NCBI RefSeq assembly: GCF_020085105.1
Contig: NC_058058.1
Coordinates: 4,736,214-4,800,213, forward strand
Length of the DNA stretch: 64,000 nt
Reading direction: 5' to 3'
Source: Siniperca chuatsi
Taxonomy: Eukaryota; Chordata; Actinopteri; Centrarchiformes; Sinipercidae
Shown here in pieces: positions 1-21,000 of the stretch (positions are counted from its first letter, which is position 1; the number at the start of each line of letters is the position of its first letter). The position numbers were made by a program, and so were the translations under genes. The notes beneath the pieces were generated by a model. That model was given only the letters and a program-made list of their open reading frames with translations, searched no databases and was not told where the DNA came from.

Positions 1-1103
1 AAACACTGTTCTTTAGGTAATCTGTCACTTTCTATGCAGTGAAAATTGAATACTACATGGAAATAAATAGGCTTAGTGCTGGAAGATAAGACAGTAGGTG
101 AGTGAATCCAGATAACATGCAGCTGCAGATACAAGGTTCTGAGATTAGCAACAAAACTGGGATTATGTGAATCTCTGCCAGTCAAGTCAAGTGTAAAATA
201 CCTGAATATATGGGGTGCAAGAAAAGTATTGTGGGTGCCATAAAATCCTGCACTAAATTAACATTTACAAAAATGTATTTTTGATAATATTAATAGTTAT
301 TTTTACATTATCAGTATGCTAAACTTTCCCTGACGTTTTCATTCACGTAAGTGCAATAGTTAATGAGAAAATAGGGTTTCAAAAACGCCTCCTTTCCTAA
401 AGTTACTGGATCCACACTGAAAACTAATCACTTGTTCCTAGACCCAAACTTTCCACCAAAGTTAGCTGAAAGTTGTTAAGGTCTCCAACTAGTAACGAGA
501 CAAACAAACAGGACCGAAAACATGATGGAAGTACTAAATGAACAAACATGTGATGTTAGGCCCTCCTTGGCCAAATTGATGAAAGTTGTTTTGACACAAT
601 TGTGAGATACATCATTCTTAAATTCCCAGTTAACACAGATTTTGTGATTTGCCAGCTCTCAATCTATATGTCTAATTGGGCTACATATTGAAAAGTGAAA
701 GTTTGTTTAGACATTTATGTCACATAAAACTGTAGTTTAAACAGCATTTCTATGATGAAGTTTACATGATGAATCAATTACATGTTGAAATATGAACATT
801 GAAATGCGGTTCAAACAATTTTGTTTATAATCTAGATGTCTACAAAGTGCTTTACATGGTTGAACCAGGATTAAAACATTTCAGGACTGAGTCAAATAAA
901 AGCAGGCAATTAAAATAATACAGAGACAAAATGAAATAAAATAAAATAAAACATGCAGGCTTGCAAATCACTAAATAAATGCCTATTGGGTTTTGTCAGT
1001 ATTGTGATTTCAGTGTTTGGACAAACTGCACCTGTACACCAGGGGCAGCCATGCTGAAATTATAACTTTTTTTAAGGAAAAACATTTTTTCCCGCCCTCT
1101 CAC
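1..1103 (-). other. GSG1-like intron 1, partial
   Basis: This stretch follows the donor of the GSG1-like first exon on the minus strand (CAG|GTGAGA) and should be intron. I see no second exon with the expected claudin-fold continuation. It is AT-rich. Positions about 836-955 contain an 'aaagtgctttaca' segment followed by A-rich sequence, like the dispersed 3' repeat tails common in teleosts. Confidence 0.5.
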
Positions 1104-1299
1104 CTGTGGTGTACGCCTGGCTGTTGTTCTGCCCGCAGTTTTTCAGCTTGACAGGTGACAGGCAGAGAGGCTTCACCACCTTGTGTGTTCCCTCACACCA
1201 ATAGGAGGTGCAGAAAGCAGAGACGGACAGGGTGAGGGCCAATGAGGTGAGGGAAAGCGACAGCAGGGAGCGGTTACGTCTGGACATGTTCTCCAGCAT
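1104..1299 (-). CDS. GSG1/GSG1-like protein, first coding exon (partial gene)
   Basis: The exon encodes 65 residues plus one base. It has a short basic N-terminus (SRRNRSLL), one hydrophobic segment (about residues 10-30), then the signature SYWCEGTHKVVKPLC, which closely resembles the first extracellular loop start of germ cell-specific gene 1 proteins (GTHKVPKPLC in human GSG1 as remembered). It ends at CAG|GTGAGA at 1103/1102. GSG1 and GSG1L are four-pass claudin-fold membrane proteins; GSG1L is an AMPA-receptor auxiliary subunit, and GSG1 was described in germ cells. Two candidate starts exist, Met1 at 1299 and Met5 at 1287; family N-termini (SRRxR just after Met) favour Met5. Remaining exons lie off the left edge. 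GSG1 versus GSG1L cannot be settled from one exon; NECAP1 nearby (human 12p13, like GSG1) leans to GSG1. Confidence 0.75.
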
Positions 1300-2789
1300 T
1301 GTTGCTTCTCGACTCGACGAAACCCAGTGAGAAACGAGACAGAATTATGACCAAAGAGTGTGCTTCGGCTCGACTTTGAGGTTGGTTCAAAAATGGCTGC
1401 AGAAGCCGGACAGGTTCTGTTGACCAATCAGGATGAGGATCAGAGGAGCGAGGGGTTTTCCGTGACACCACAATGACAAGTCAAGATGAAGTCCAGTGAG
1501 TTGATGACGTGGTCTGTGTGGAGGGTTGTTATGTTAATTAAGATTGATTCATGGAGGATGGTAGAAAGGAGAAAAGAGAGAAAGCGGCGAAAGGGTATTA
1601 GGGATGTTTGAGAAGTGGAACAAAGGTCAGGGAGGAATCTGAAAAGAGATCGGGTGGAGAGATGGAGGGAGGGTTTTAGGAAGGAGAACTGTCGATAAGC
1701 GGAGGTCAGAGGTCAGAGGACAGTGGAGTGGAAAAAGATGAAGTGCTGAGATTTAATCACTTCCAGCGAGTAAGAAAGAAAAAGAGACAGATGTGCAGGC
1801 CAGAGGTTGCAGGAGGAACTCCAGCTCTCCTCCAACTCCAGTATCAGTCAAAGAAAATCAGTGTTATTAAAGAAGTTAATCAGATTTAAGATTTTCGTCT
1901 TGATGTTACGGCACGAGCCAGGCGAGACGTTTGACTCCACACATTTTTTCTCACCGAGCTGCCACTCTATCCCATGTTTCCACAGCCATCACAACTCCCG
2001 TCTGGTGTCCTTTTCTGTTTTTCTGACAGTTGCTGCTTCCTTCTCGGATGAAGATAAACGTCTAAATCTTATCCTGTGGATTTTGAAACTAATCAGTCTC
2101 GCTCTCAGGCCACATCCTGTTCTTCAACCTGTTCCTCCACCTCTCCGGGAGGGATTGAGCTCACAAAGGAGTGATTAGTCCAGTATCTCAGACCTACCCT
2201 TGGGCCTGGTAATCTGTGTTAATCTTGCAGGGTTAGGTGGATGAGATTAATTCCCACTGACTCTCATGCTGTCTTTGCCTGGACGACCACCTAAAAATAA
2301 AGAAGGGAGACAGAGGCAAGCATCTGAATTAAGAGTTGTTAGGAATGGCTGAGTCATGTCTACGATGGTAATAAATGGTCTCTAGTCAATAAAGCTGGAA
2401 TCTGAACTCTTCTTTCTCTCACTTTTAGGTTTTCATGGGGTTTTTCAAAGGATGTTTAAGACACAGAAGTTTAGGGGAAGTATTTTGATTTCCAATTATC
2501 AATTTTATCTATTGTTTCACAATATGGGTGTTGTGTGATTGAAACTGTATTTGTGATTAAAGGCTGGACAAACTTTACTTGCTTTGGCTATCAATGTTGC
2601 CGTCACTAAATTGTTTTTTATCAATAAAGAATGGAGACTTAGTGGGGCACCCTTATGCCTTCAGGATAACCCAAAGCATATTTTTACGATTCAAGATAAT
2701 TTTCTTCTCTTTTACACATGTAATTACAGTATTATGTATTGGGGGCTGAGTGCTGCCAAAACACAGGTGACATACTACCAGTGTAGACA

Positions 2790-2937
2790 CAGATGGAGCA
2801 CTGAAGCTGCTGCTGCTCTGCTAACGTGCCGCTCACGCTACGTCTCCTGTGTAGACACGTCCCTGGTTTGAGTCTGGCTGGGGACCTTTGTTGCATCTCT
2901 TTCTCCTCCATTTCCTGGCATCCCCCCCCCCCCCCCA
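2790..2937 (+). repeat. tRNA-derived SINE remnant
   Basis: The segment reads like the teleost SINE head and body: a B-box-like GGTTTGAGTCTGGCTGGGG, then 'acctttgttgcatctctttctc', then a pyrimidine-rich end. It terminates in a run of Cs at 2925-2937. The 5' half is degraded. A second, also decayed copy of the same type is at about 16398-16560. Confidence 0.55.
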
Positions 2938-5019
2938 ATCTCATGTACCATCGTTTTAATCAAATCTTTCTAATCAAAAATGATTATGTCACGTTCAGCT
3001 ACACATTGGGGTTTAATTTGGTCCATCAAATCATCCCATGGTGTGAAACTATATTCCATACAGTACACTGAGGCAGTTATTGTGCTGCTTGACTTTTACT
3101 TAACTGTACATGTGTGGACATGATGACTCCATGCACCTGTCCATGTTATCAACAGCTGAGGCTTACAGATTAACCAATCCAGGCAAACAGCTTTGAGATA
3201 TGAACTTAGTTTACTATCCCAGCGTACAGACAGCCTACAGAATATTATTTTGTATTTATTTTAGTAGAGTTTGGTGGGTAAATGCTGTTTTGACTGGTCT
3301 AACTGTCACTACAGAGACAGGAAAACCATGAATATATTCTCCACATTAAAACAGCAGGAGATTCACAGTTAATAAAAGTAGAATACGCAGTTTATTGCTT
3401 TCCTCTGTATCATTTCATCATGAAAAGCTGGAAGCTTTCCCCTCATGTATGTGATTGGAAAATCCAGCTGTTGTTCACACTCAACCTTTGATCAGCTTAC
3501 AGTTGTGCAACCAAATAAAAATTAATAAACAGCTCGACTCACCATGTTTGTGACTCCGGCAGAGAGACACTTTGCGTTTCCTTCACCTCTCCTCGAGCAG
3601 GGATTCGGTTCCCTTCACCTTTCCCTCTGCGCTCCCTCATCACTCCCTCCTCCGTCTTGGGTGAGTTTCCCTCAGAAACCCACCCAGATTTCCCTCTAAT
3701 CCTCACAAGTCCATCTGTTACTTTCCCTCCCCTTTGCGCCCTACAATGTGTCTATTCATCCATCCACACAGCTCTCTCTCTCTTGCTTTCTTCATCTCTC
3801 CTCCTCTCTTAGTGACAACCCTCCTGACCTCTGGTCCTACAGTGATTCATTTGACAGTATGGTATGGAACAGCTTGGATTGAGATGAGTGTAACAGTGTT
3901 ATACTCTCAAGGTTTGTTCTGCTCTCTAAACTTCTTAACACAAAGTACAGTACAGCTGTACAGTATATACAGCTGCTGGCTTTAGGCAATCAAAGTAGTA
4001 GGTTGGATGCTGTTTTTTCATGTTGCTTTTGTGGAACTTTATACTGCAGTGTTAGCTTTGTTGTTATACAGAAGCCCGCTCGGTGGGCATGGGCATCAGA
4101 AGCTCACACGCAAAGCATCCTGATAATACATGTAGCCACTGCCAGCATGGCTCTGCGAGCAGGAGAACACTTTCTCGGTCAATATAGCATGCACGGAGCA
4201 ATTTATTGCTTCAATTGACTACATTTACCATCAACACTGACTGGACATCAACATAAAATGTGGCAAAATGTCCCTTTAACCAGCTGCAGGTTGTCTTCCA
4301 CAGTGCTTGTGCTGGTATATTAAAATCTCTCTTGATTCTTTGAAAACTCCTCAAACATTGGCATTAATAAATCACATATACAGTTTTGTTGCTTATTTTG
4401 GTCTTTTAAAAGACTTTCGTTTCTAAGTGGACATCCACATAAAACATGGAGAATTTTCCCTTTAACAAACAAGTTTGGTAATAGAGAGTTTGCAGGTTTA
4501 AGTCTTGTCTGCATCATTTAATATGTTTATTTTTCTCCTGTAACCCTGATATCTAATAGAAGAAATATTTACAGTAGAATTAACCAAGGGAACGTTTCCT
4601 TTATTTGACCCAGCAGGGATTCAGTCCACTTTTCTATGCTATTGTGTGACTCTACAGTTAATAGACTTGACCACTGGAGTCAAGTGGTCATTTCAGACCA
4701 GAAAAAAGGGAGGGAGAGGGAAAATTGTTATTATTCAACCTTTCAGTTACAGAGAAAATGCATTTGTGCCACTTTTACATTTTGATTCTCAAGCAAACTT
4801 ACTGTAGTGCTGCTTTAATTTATTACTTTTAACCAACTATGTCTTCGGCCATGCTTTTACTCTGTATTGCTTTTCCTTAAAATGTCTACACTTTGCAAAA
4901 GTCATACTCTTTCAGCTGCTCTTTCTTTTACCCCTTAACATAAGATAGTAATCGTATGCTCTCAAGAACATGTTTTGTGGTGGTAATATTTTTAAGACCA
5001 GCACCATCACTTGTCTTAT

Positions 5020-5250
5020 TACATCCCATAATTTTCACTTTTGTTATCTCTGGATAATACTGTAACTGTATTATCATGTGTTGAGTAAGTAAAGCTTTAT
5101 TTGTATAGCACTTTTTAAAACACACAGTTACAAAGTGCTTCACACACACACATATGTCAAGATATCAATAGCTACAATTGTTATCTCAGGATAATTATTG
5201 TTTTCTTGAAATTTTATATGATCAGCATTTGTTATCTTGAGATAACAGGA
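5020..5250. repeat. Dispersed repeat with TTATCT/AGATAA motifs
   Basis: It contains 'agtaaagctttatttgtatagcac' type sequence (about 5088-5112), familiar from teleost interspersed repeats. Around it lie several copies of 'TTGTTATCTc/tnGGATAA' and, at 5231-5246, an imperfect palindrome GTTATCTTGAGATAAC. No coding capacity. Confidence 0.4.
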
Positions 5251-8200
5251 TGACTAAGTTGTGATCTTTAACTAATGGGCCTTAAAAATCAGCAGCCGTG
5301 GCCGCTTTCGCCTCATGTATTGTGACACACTTTGTGAATCCGTGCAAGGCATTTGCTTTTAACAAATTACAGAGGTTTAATTAATTAAATTAAACAGTTT
5401 GTGGTGATGAAACAAAGGTGGACTGGGGGGGGGGAGAATCACAATACATTTAGATCAGCAGGAAAAACTATTTTAGTTTGCATTAAGTAATCTGGCTTGC
5501 TTGTGTAAAGGCAACACAAGGACTCTGACCATCGTGTCCTAAAATAACACGTGCTGACTGTCAAATCCCCAATGTCCCCCCTGTTGTTTTTAGACACTAA
5601 GCTCCCTCGCCTTGAATGGGGAGACTCAGATCCGCCTCAGCAGTCAATCCTACATTTCCTCCTCTTCTCAACAAATTCTGTAATGGCAAATGACTCCACT
5701 TCCCTTACTCTCCTAAATTAATCAGGAGATGCAGTAAATGAATGAATGAATAAAACGGTCAAATAAACTGTAAAATTCAAAGATCCTCTCTTAAGACTTA
5801 AATTAATTCATAATTTATTTTTAGGTTTTTCCACCAAAAAACTCAATTAACTGATTAAAAATTAACTTAAACTTTCCCTCTTCAGCAGATGAATATGAAA
5901 ACAGCCTTCTGATGTCAAACTCTGCACATACATCATTCTGCACGGTGAAGCTCAAACATCCAAATGAAACAACTTCACTTAAAAAACCCATTTTGTATGT
6001 GCACTGAAGACTTGATGAGACCATTCACATATGTGTAAATCAATTACTTATATATTTTAAAGCACTTAAGCAAATTTTATTTCCCTTCAGCAGAATATTT
6101 TTAAGGCTGTAGGCTTATTTTTAAAATGTTTAATAATCGAATGATGATGTGTCCCAATTTATTTTGCTTTCAATATGCAAATTACAATGGCATCAACTGG
6201 TAGCACATGAGGTGTTTCATGTAGAGTGACTGGAATATGTTGTGTCTAAATATGTGTGTATTTGTGGCCCTCTTGTGGTGACATTAGGCAAGTTCTTTAT
6301 AGGTTGGAAGACAAAGTTGAGATCAAACAAATCCCCCAAAAAACAAGAGATTCATTTTAAAAATTGAGATTTGAGAAGGTACTGAGCTCTGCTATAGAAA
6401 AAGGCCACAATGCTGAAAAGATGCAGTGAGAACAGTAAGCGTGTCACCTATTGTACCATTTTATTTCTCAAATGTACTGTATACTGTCACAGTTTACATC
6501 ATAGCTTTAAATTTAAATACACAGCAAAATAAATTCATGTCATACAAAATTAAATTTGAATAATAATAATAATAATAATAGTGTTATGGACTATTTTTTC
6601 ATTCTCATCTTTCTCTACTAAACTTACTCAGTCAAGTTTCCCACCAAAGTTCACGTTTAAAAAGGAGTCAGAAATACATGAAAGACGTGTACAGGCCCAC
6701 GAAACAGAAAAAGACAACAATTCAAGACTATGTGACCTCTTAGAAGACATTGGTCCCGTCTGCTTTCGGGGTGGCTTTGATTTACTGAACTGTGATGTTT
6801 TCACATCTCATAAACTACGACTAATCCTATACTGTTCACGTTTTCTAAGTCAAAATGCTTTAAAAATGTATCTTCAGCCACAAGGAAGCAGCTGTAGAGC
6901 TACATAAAGAAAAAGGTCAAGTGGAGCCTTTTTTACACATTTGCCTTTTCGTACAGGTGTGTGTTGAAATATTTCATTAATCACACGCTCCGAACAGATG
7001 GGGGGCAGGCACACGCACACATACACTTAGGGGAGGATCTGCTTAGACAGCATGCACATTAAAGACGTTGATATGTTCAAATTCGGTTTTTATTTAGCCA
7101 ACACTGTAGCTAAACATCATACATTTCTGTTTCTTGTCTAATGCCAGAAGATACAGCGAGGAATGTTCAGTTACACAATGACTCCAGAACAACTACAAAT
7201 CAAAACAGGGAAGAAGAGAAAGCCACCATTGGTTACTGAGTTGATTGATAATGCAGTGTTTGAGCAGCCAAGTCAGATTAAAGCCAATCATGCTTGACAT
7301 CACATGTAATCAATACCATCAGGTGAACCTGTCTGATAATGACACTGTAAGTAAAGTTAACCTGAACTCGTCTTTGTTGGAGGCCACTGCTGCATTGTTG
7401 CATCAATAAATAATCAAGCAATAAATCAATCAATAAATAGATCAATAAATAGTTACTCATGATTGTAACACTCTAATATACAGTATATTTCAAGGTTTAT
7501 CTGTGATTACTTCCATTATTTACATCAGCACAATATATATTGCACACACACTGCGTGCATACAGGTCAAACACACACACACACACACGCCGCCTTGTACA
7601 AACACATGCACACTTATTGAAAACCTACAGTGACGTCTTACCCAGATCAGTTCTGTCATTGTTTTACAGGTCCAGTCACAGAATCATACAACACTCACAT
7701 CAACAGTAATTCTTCAGGATTTCCACATAGACACTCACACTTAGGTGCTCTCTGTTTCTTAGACTTGTGCATGAAAAAGACTGACTGATCCAATAGATTT
7801 GTTTCAAATAAGTACACAGTTTCACATATTTTGTGTTGATTTCTGTTAATATATAATGGTAAGTACATTTAAACCATGGCTTTTATATTAATTGGACATG
7901 TGTAGATCTCAAGGGGAGGCAAGTGTGAGCTGAGGAGCTTAATTAAATTGAGATTAAAGTGATTTTGCATGTTTTAGCCTGACAAGTCCTACACATAACT
8001 ACTGGCCATTTTCCAACAGTATACGATGGAGGTTTATACTGTTTCTTACCTTCCAATGCCGCCATAGATTTCAGTCCACCAACCATTTATTTTTTGTTAA
8101 AGTAATGCTATTATTACTTGCTAGTTCAGTTAGGAGCAGGAACTCTCATGACTGAATTAGTCTCGTAAAGAATTTTGGAAACTCTTCTTTCTTGCTGCAT

Positions 8201-8280
8201 TCAAGGATATTCTGACACCTGGAAATGGCCACATTGACTGAATCTTTTTAACAATATCAATATTTGCTTATTGTTTGTCT

Positions 8281-8342
8281 TCCAAGGACTTTGAATTGTC
8301 TTGTTGTTGAAAGGTGCTATACAAATAAATGTTTCTTGCCTT
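8281..8342 (+). repeat. Short SINE/LINE 3' tail
   Basis: Contains 'ttgttgttgaaaggtgctatacaaataaa', nearly identical to 48948-48980 in this window. That is the conserved 3' tail of an abundant teleost retroposon family. Confidence 0.55.
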
Positions 8343-8623
8343 CCAATATGACTTTCCTTAACAGTCCCTGCCTACAAAACTGAAATAACATTTGATGGTA
8401 TTATACGGTTGACAAAAATTATGATTGAAAATTCATAACATTATAAAGGTAACAAACCAATGGCTGCCTGGAAGGAACATTGGAAAGCAATCTAAAATCC
8501 AATGGCTATGTTTTAGAAGCATATACAGCAGATGCATTAAGAAGGCTACAACATGTAAAACTACCCAGTGTGGTCATCTAATACAATCCCTGTATCTGAT
8601 AGGAAAGATTACATGTCAAGTTG

Positions 8624-16783
<8,160 letters not shown>

Positions 16784-18014
16784 GGTGTCTGGGGAGGAGG
16801 TGGGGAATCAAACCACCGCAATCTGATTCAGAGAAAACTTGTCAGCAATGCTGCATGCTTACAGAGAACTGGAAAACAAGGATCCACAACCATACACACA
16901 TGCTTACACATAAAATAACACATACAAACACCCATACCTTTTGTAAAGTCTGGCTGTGCTGTCAAAGACTTATTTTTATGTTGTTTGATTGCAGTTGCTG
17001 GCTCAGTGAGAGTACATCCTGCTGGTCTCTCTTCCTCCTGACTGCATTGACTTGTCTCAGGATGTCAGAAACCAGATCCTTCAGCTGCAGGGAGGAACCA
17101 GTCAACATAAAAAAAAAGAGCTGAGGCATGGGTTGGCAGGCACTGACTGACAATGGCAAGCAGTCAATTATGAATGCGTGATTGCAAAGCTAGACTAGAG
17201 GTGTGCCTACACCTGCTGTATGTGACAGCTCATATCTGTTAGTCATAATCATTGCGACAAACACAGATCCTCATCTAGGTTAGCTATCTGGCTAAGCTAC
17301 AAGCTAGTTAGCTGCCAGCATCCTGGGGCAGGTGTGAGAAAATATAAGCTAAAACCTGATTTATAGTGCACCCGGATGATTAGTGTGAGCCATATCAACT
17401 GTAAGTCGACGTGCTTGCAAGTAACGTATCTGTCAGGAGTCACACATCGCGTTTTCAGGACCTCGGAGAGCGACTGAAGACGACCAGCAGACGTCAATAT
17501 GGCTAACGGTCGAGCGTTGTGTTAAGCCAGCAACAATCAGCTTAAATATCGGACTTTGGCGATCAACGGAAGGGTTACATTTCGAGAAACAGTCGCTGCT
17601 TTTAGTTCAGAATAACGCTCACTGGTCGCGCGTTATTTCGTGTATTACATATGCGTATTTACAGCAATACTAAAGCACTAACCCCGGGTGGATCTTCAGG
17701 AGTCTTCGAGGAGACGACACGACACGACGCTACGGTTTCCGCTTCCGCAGTTTTCAGCACCTGCAAGTCCACGCCCCCTAACGATACATTTTTTTTATTT
17801 TTACTCAGTTAAATACCCATTTCTGTTAACCAGTTCGGCGTCTTTTATTCTTAAATTGAAAAATAACGCTGTCTGGCGGTTAGGACGTCGCAAACCAGAC
17901 ACACACACACACACACATAGCACATACACACGCACACCCGCACACACACCTCAGAAAAGGACCGAATAAATGAGTCACAACCACAACTCCCACATCAATA
18001 ACAGTTGATTCAAG
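16784..18014. promoter_or_regulatory. Shared upstream region between divergent epsin and necap1
   Basis: The two ATGs point away from each other and are 1,231 bases apart. The part from about 17450 to 18060 is visibly richer in CG dinucleotides than the surrounding AT-rich DNA, as expected for housekeeping-type promoters. A plausible epsin 5' noncoding exon lies near 17690-17760 on the minus strand, with possible donor GGG|GTTAGT. A CA run is at about 17900-17920. No TATA box is seen for either gene. Confidence 0.6.
16973..17095 (-). CDS. Orphan terminal-exon candidate, unidentified
   Basis: A good acceptor (tcctccctgcag) precedes CTGAAGGATCTGG. The open frame encodes 40 residues beginning LKDLVSDILRQVNAVRRKRD and ends with a stop near 16973. 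The composition, amphipathic and charged, looks like a short coiled coil and is unlike random sequence. No family is recognised. It lies on the minus strand between the epsin start codon and the shared upstream region, so it could be a last exon of a small gene, an alternative epsin exon, or a decayed fragment. No upstream partner exon is established. Confidence 0.25.
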
Positions 18015-21000
18015 ATGGCGGCCGAGGGCGAGTACGAGTCGATCCTGTGCGTGAAACCCGATGTCAACGTTTATCGCATCCCGCCGCGAGCTTCAAATCG
18101 CTCATACAGGTAATGAAATAACTGTCGGTCGTTAATGGCGCTGTGAAATATGATTTAACGGTGTTTGGTGTCGCTCGGTGTGGGCATTTCACTTTCCCTG
18201 CTCGCCGCCAGTGCATGCCTTTCTTTATGGCTTTATGTTGTGTTTTTTTTTGGAAGACCGGAGATGAAAATAACGTTTCCAGATGTAAAGATGCAGCCAC
18301 GGTTAAAACCGTTGGCCGGTCGTCCGTGCCGCTTTGTTGTTCAGGGCGGCTGAGCTGTCAGAGATGTGACGGGGGTATTTGTCATCATGCCGGCCGGGGT
18401 CGAAACGGGCGGTTTGCCAGGACTGTCCCACTCGCCTGTGTGACAGCTTGGATATCCTCCTTACACACTGAAACTACTGAATTGAGAAATGCCGTTTTCA
18501 GGGTTTTCTGGCTGGATAGTTTCTGCTTGAGGTTGTCATTACAGATTAAAACTTTATGTCTACCCTTTGGTAGACATGCAGGCGCATTGGAGACGGTCTG
18601 TAAACATAGTCTGGATGGGCATGCAGGGAGAGATCACACCAAATAATCATAAAATGTTCATTAAGAAGCTTTACATAGATCCATAAGGCCACCGGCACCA
18701 TCATATTATATACATTTTTGCCCCATTTGAGATAGCCTACAGTAGTTAAGAAATTAGAAAGAGAGGTGAAGTCTAGTGAAGGTTTGCCCACCTTTTTATA
18801 TTTATGTCTAAACCATTATAAATTAATACATAACTAGTATTGTAAAATTAGTTTTAAATTAGTGGGTTCCAACCCCTAAAGGTTTCCCAAGATAAATCTG
18901 AATTGACCCAAGATGAATAAAGGGATGAGGGAGGTAAAAAAAACAAACAAAACGAAATTTAAGTTTAATTTAGCAACTTTTCTCAAATTTTTGCTTTTTT
19001 TTCTTGTGTACTGGAGACTTGCACCTCTTTGTATTTCTAAAAGTCCTTCAAATGAAACAAAAACCTGTCTTTGCTTCAACTGCTCATAACTCACATCCAC
19101 CCCTTTTTAAGTGGGTTCACAAGTACTTAATATTAAGGGGTCACAAGCCAAAAATGTTAGGAATCACTGGTGTAAGTGGTAAGATCTCTCTCTGTAAAAC
19201 ATTTTAATACTTTCCTGAAAAATGTAATTATGATATGTTGTCTGTGATATTCTCTCGACTTTATATTGATTTTAATGTTCTGTTACTTGACTAATCAATA
19301 GCGTCACTCATTCTCTCATCGTGGTAGTATCATGCAAAATGCTGTAATGTGTTTTGGACGATCAGATGTTTTAAAACTATGGTTATTGAAATCCAGAGTT
19401 CACTGGTTCAGGGTTTCCACTGTGACAAAGAGAGACAACATATTCTTTGTTAAACAGATAGTTAGATAGTTAATATGTCAGTCAGTGTCCTGTTAATATA
19501 TACATTTTTTAAGAGTAAAGTTTTAGTTCAACACCCTGTTTGTCTGCAGGGCAGCTGACTGGAAGCTGGATACTCCAGACTGGTCTGGACGAATGAGGGT
19601 CACAGCCAAGGGCCAAGTGGCGTACATCAAACTGGAGGACAAGGTCTCAGGTATGACTTTGTCGTGTATTATACTTAAAAACTCCCATTACGTGACACTC
19701 AGTTACATTACAGCCCACATGAGTCAACTGTACATTACTTTCCATGTACAAATCTTCAGAAGCCCAGTGTTAGCTTGGTGATAAATTGGTTACCTGTCCA
19801 AGTTGTACCCCCACATAGGCTCCAGCCCCCAGGGACTCTACCCAGGATAAACGGTTTAGAAATTAGATGGATTGATAAATGGATGGATTATTCACTGATT
19901 TGACACATTTTCACTATTTAGCTTGTCATTTTCCCTCCTGTCCTGCAGGGGAGCTGTTTGCCCAGGCACCAGTTAAGGAGTATCCCGGTGTTGCAATGGA
20001 AACGGTCAGCGACTCCAGCCGATACTTTGTTCTGCGGATACAGGATGACAATGGTGAGAATGTGGATTTTATGAAAACGATAATATGAATTATTTTTTGG
20101 TCCCCCACAACTCAAAACTATTTATCAAGCTTGCCTGTTTGAAGGCCCTAAATCCCCTTTTAAGCAAGTTAATTTGAAGAAATGTTTGTTGTCTGTTGTT
20201 CATGTCATTTACTGTAACGTCATCTCTTGTTCACAGGTCGCAGTGCTTTCATAGGAGTTGGCTTCGGGGACCGAGGGGATGCTTTTGATTTCAACGTGGC
20301 TTTGCAGGACCATTTCAAGTAAGCACCGACTGGGTGGTTTCAGTGTAAAATGGCGATTACTGTCTTTCTCCTTGAAAACAAGATGCTGTCTTTGAGATAT
20401 ACAGTACTGTACAGTAGTTGTGGAAAGCTGCATGCTATAGCTTTTCTAAAAACTGCTGAGATGCATTGTTTATTTCTGTATTCGTGCTGATGTGATGAGT
20501 GTCTCTGCCTCCCTGCAGATGGGTGAAACAGGAGAATGAAATCAGTAAAAACGCCCAGCTCGGGGATTCGGGACCAAAACTGGACTTGGGCTTTAAAGAG
20601 GGACAGACCATCACACTCAACATAGGGGTGAGAACCAGTTTGTGAAACATCAAAATGTCCAGCTTTCACTACATTTTCAAAACATTTAAAATAAAATGAG
20701 ATTGTTGGCGAGTGTAGAAAGTAATGGTCTTTTAGTCAGTGGTTTTATAATTGAATTAGCTTGCAAATAGACATAATAAATCAGAAATGACGCATGCATT
20801 TATTTACTTAAAAATAACTTCATGCTTCCTATGAAACTTAAAATGGCGGTCAAGTGTAACTGGAGATCTGAAGCGTTGAGGACCAGTTGTAGCTCACAAG
20901 TGCATGTACCCTATAAATAAAATTAAAAAAAATAAATCACATGGCTCTTAAAACTCAAGTTTTCTCATTCTTCTTCAGTCAGCACTCTGTCAGTTACATC

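Larger units (their letters stand above)
1300..8623. other. Intergenic region, no convincing gene
   Basis: About 7.3 kb between the GSG1-like start and the epsin stop codon. Open frames are short and unrecognisable. The first 500 bases upstream of the GSG1-like ATG are purine-rich on the plus strand and probably hold its promoter, but no clear TATA box is seen. A pyrimidine-rich stretch lies at about 3580-3740. Repeats are listed separately. A possible epsin polyadenylation signal (AATAAA on the minus strand) lies at 8088-8093, about 530 bases after the stop. Confidence 0.6.

Noticed and set aside
1807-2178. 123-residue plus-strand open frame
   Set aside because: Low-complexity composition with no conserved motif and no splice or promoter support.
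3541-3660. Possible minus-strand first exon ending ATG|GTGAGT
   Set aside because: The donor looks good, but joining it to the GSG1-like exon does not keep frame and no partner exon is found.
18143-18646. 167-residue open frame on the plus strand
   Set aside because: It lies in necap1 intron 1, has no recognisable domain, and looks like chance openness in GC-richer DNA near the promoter.
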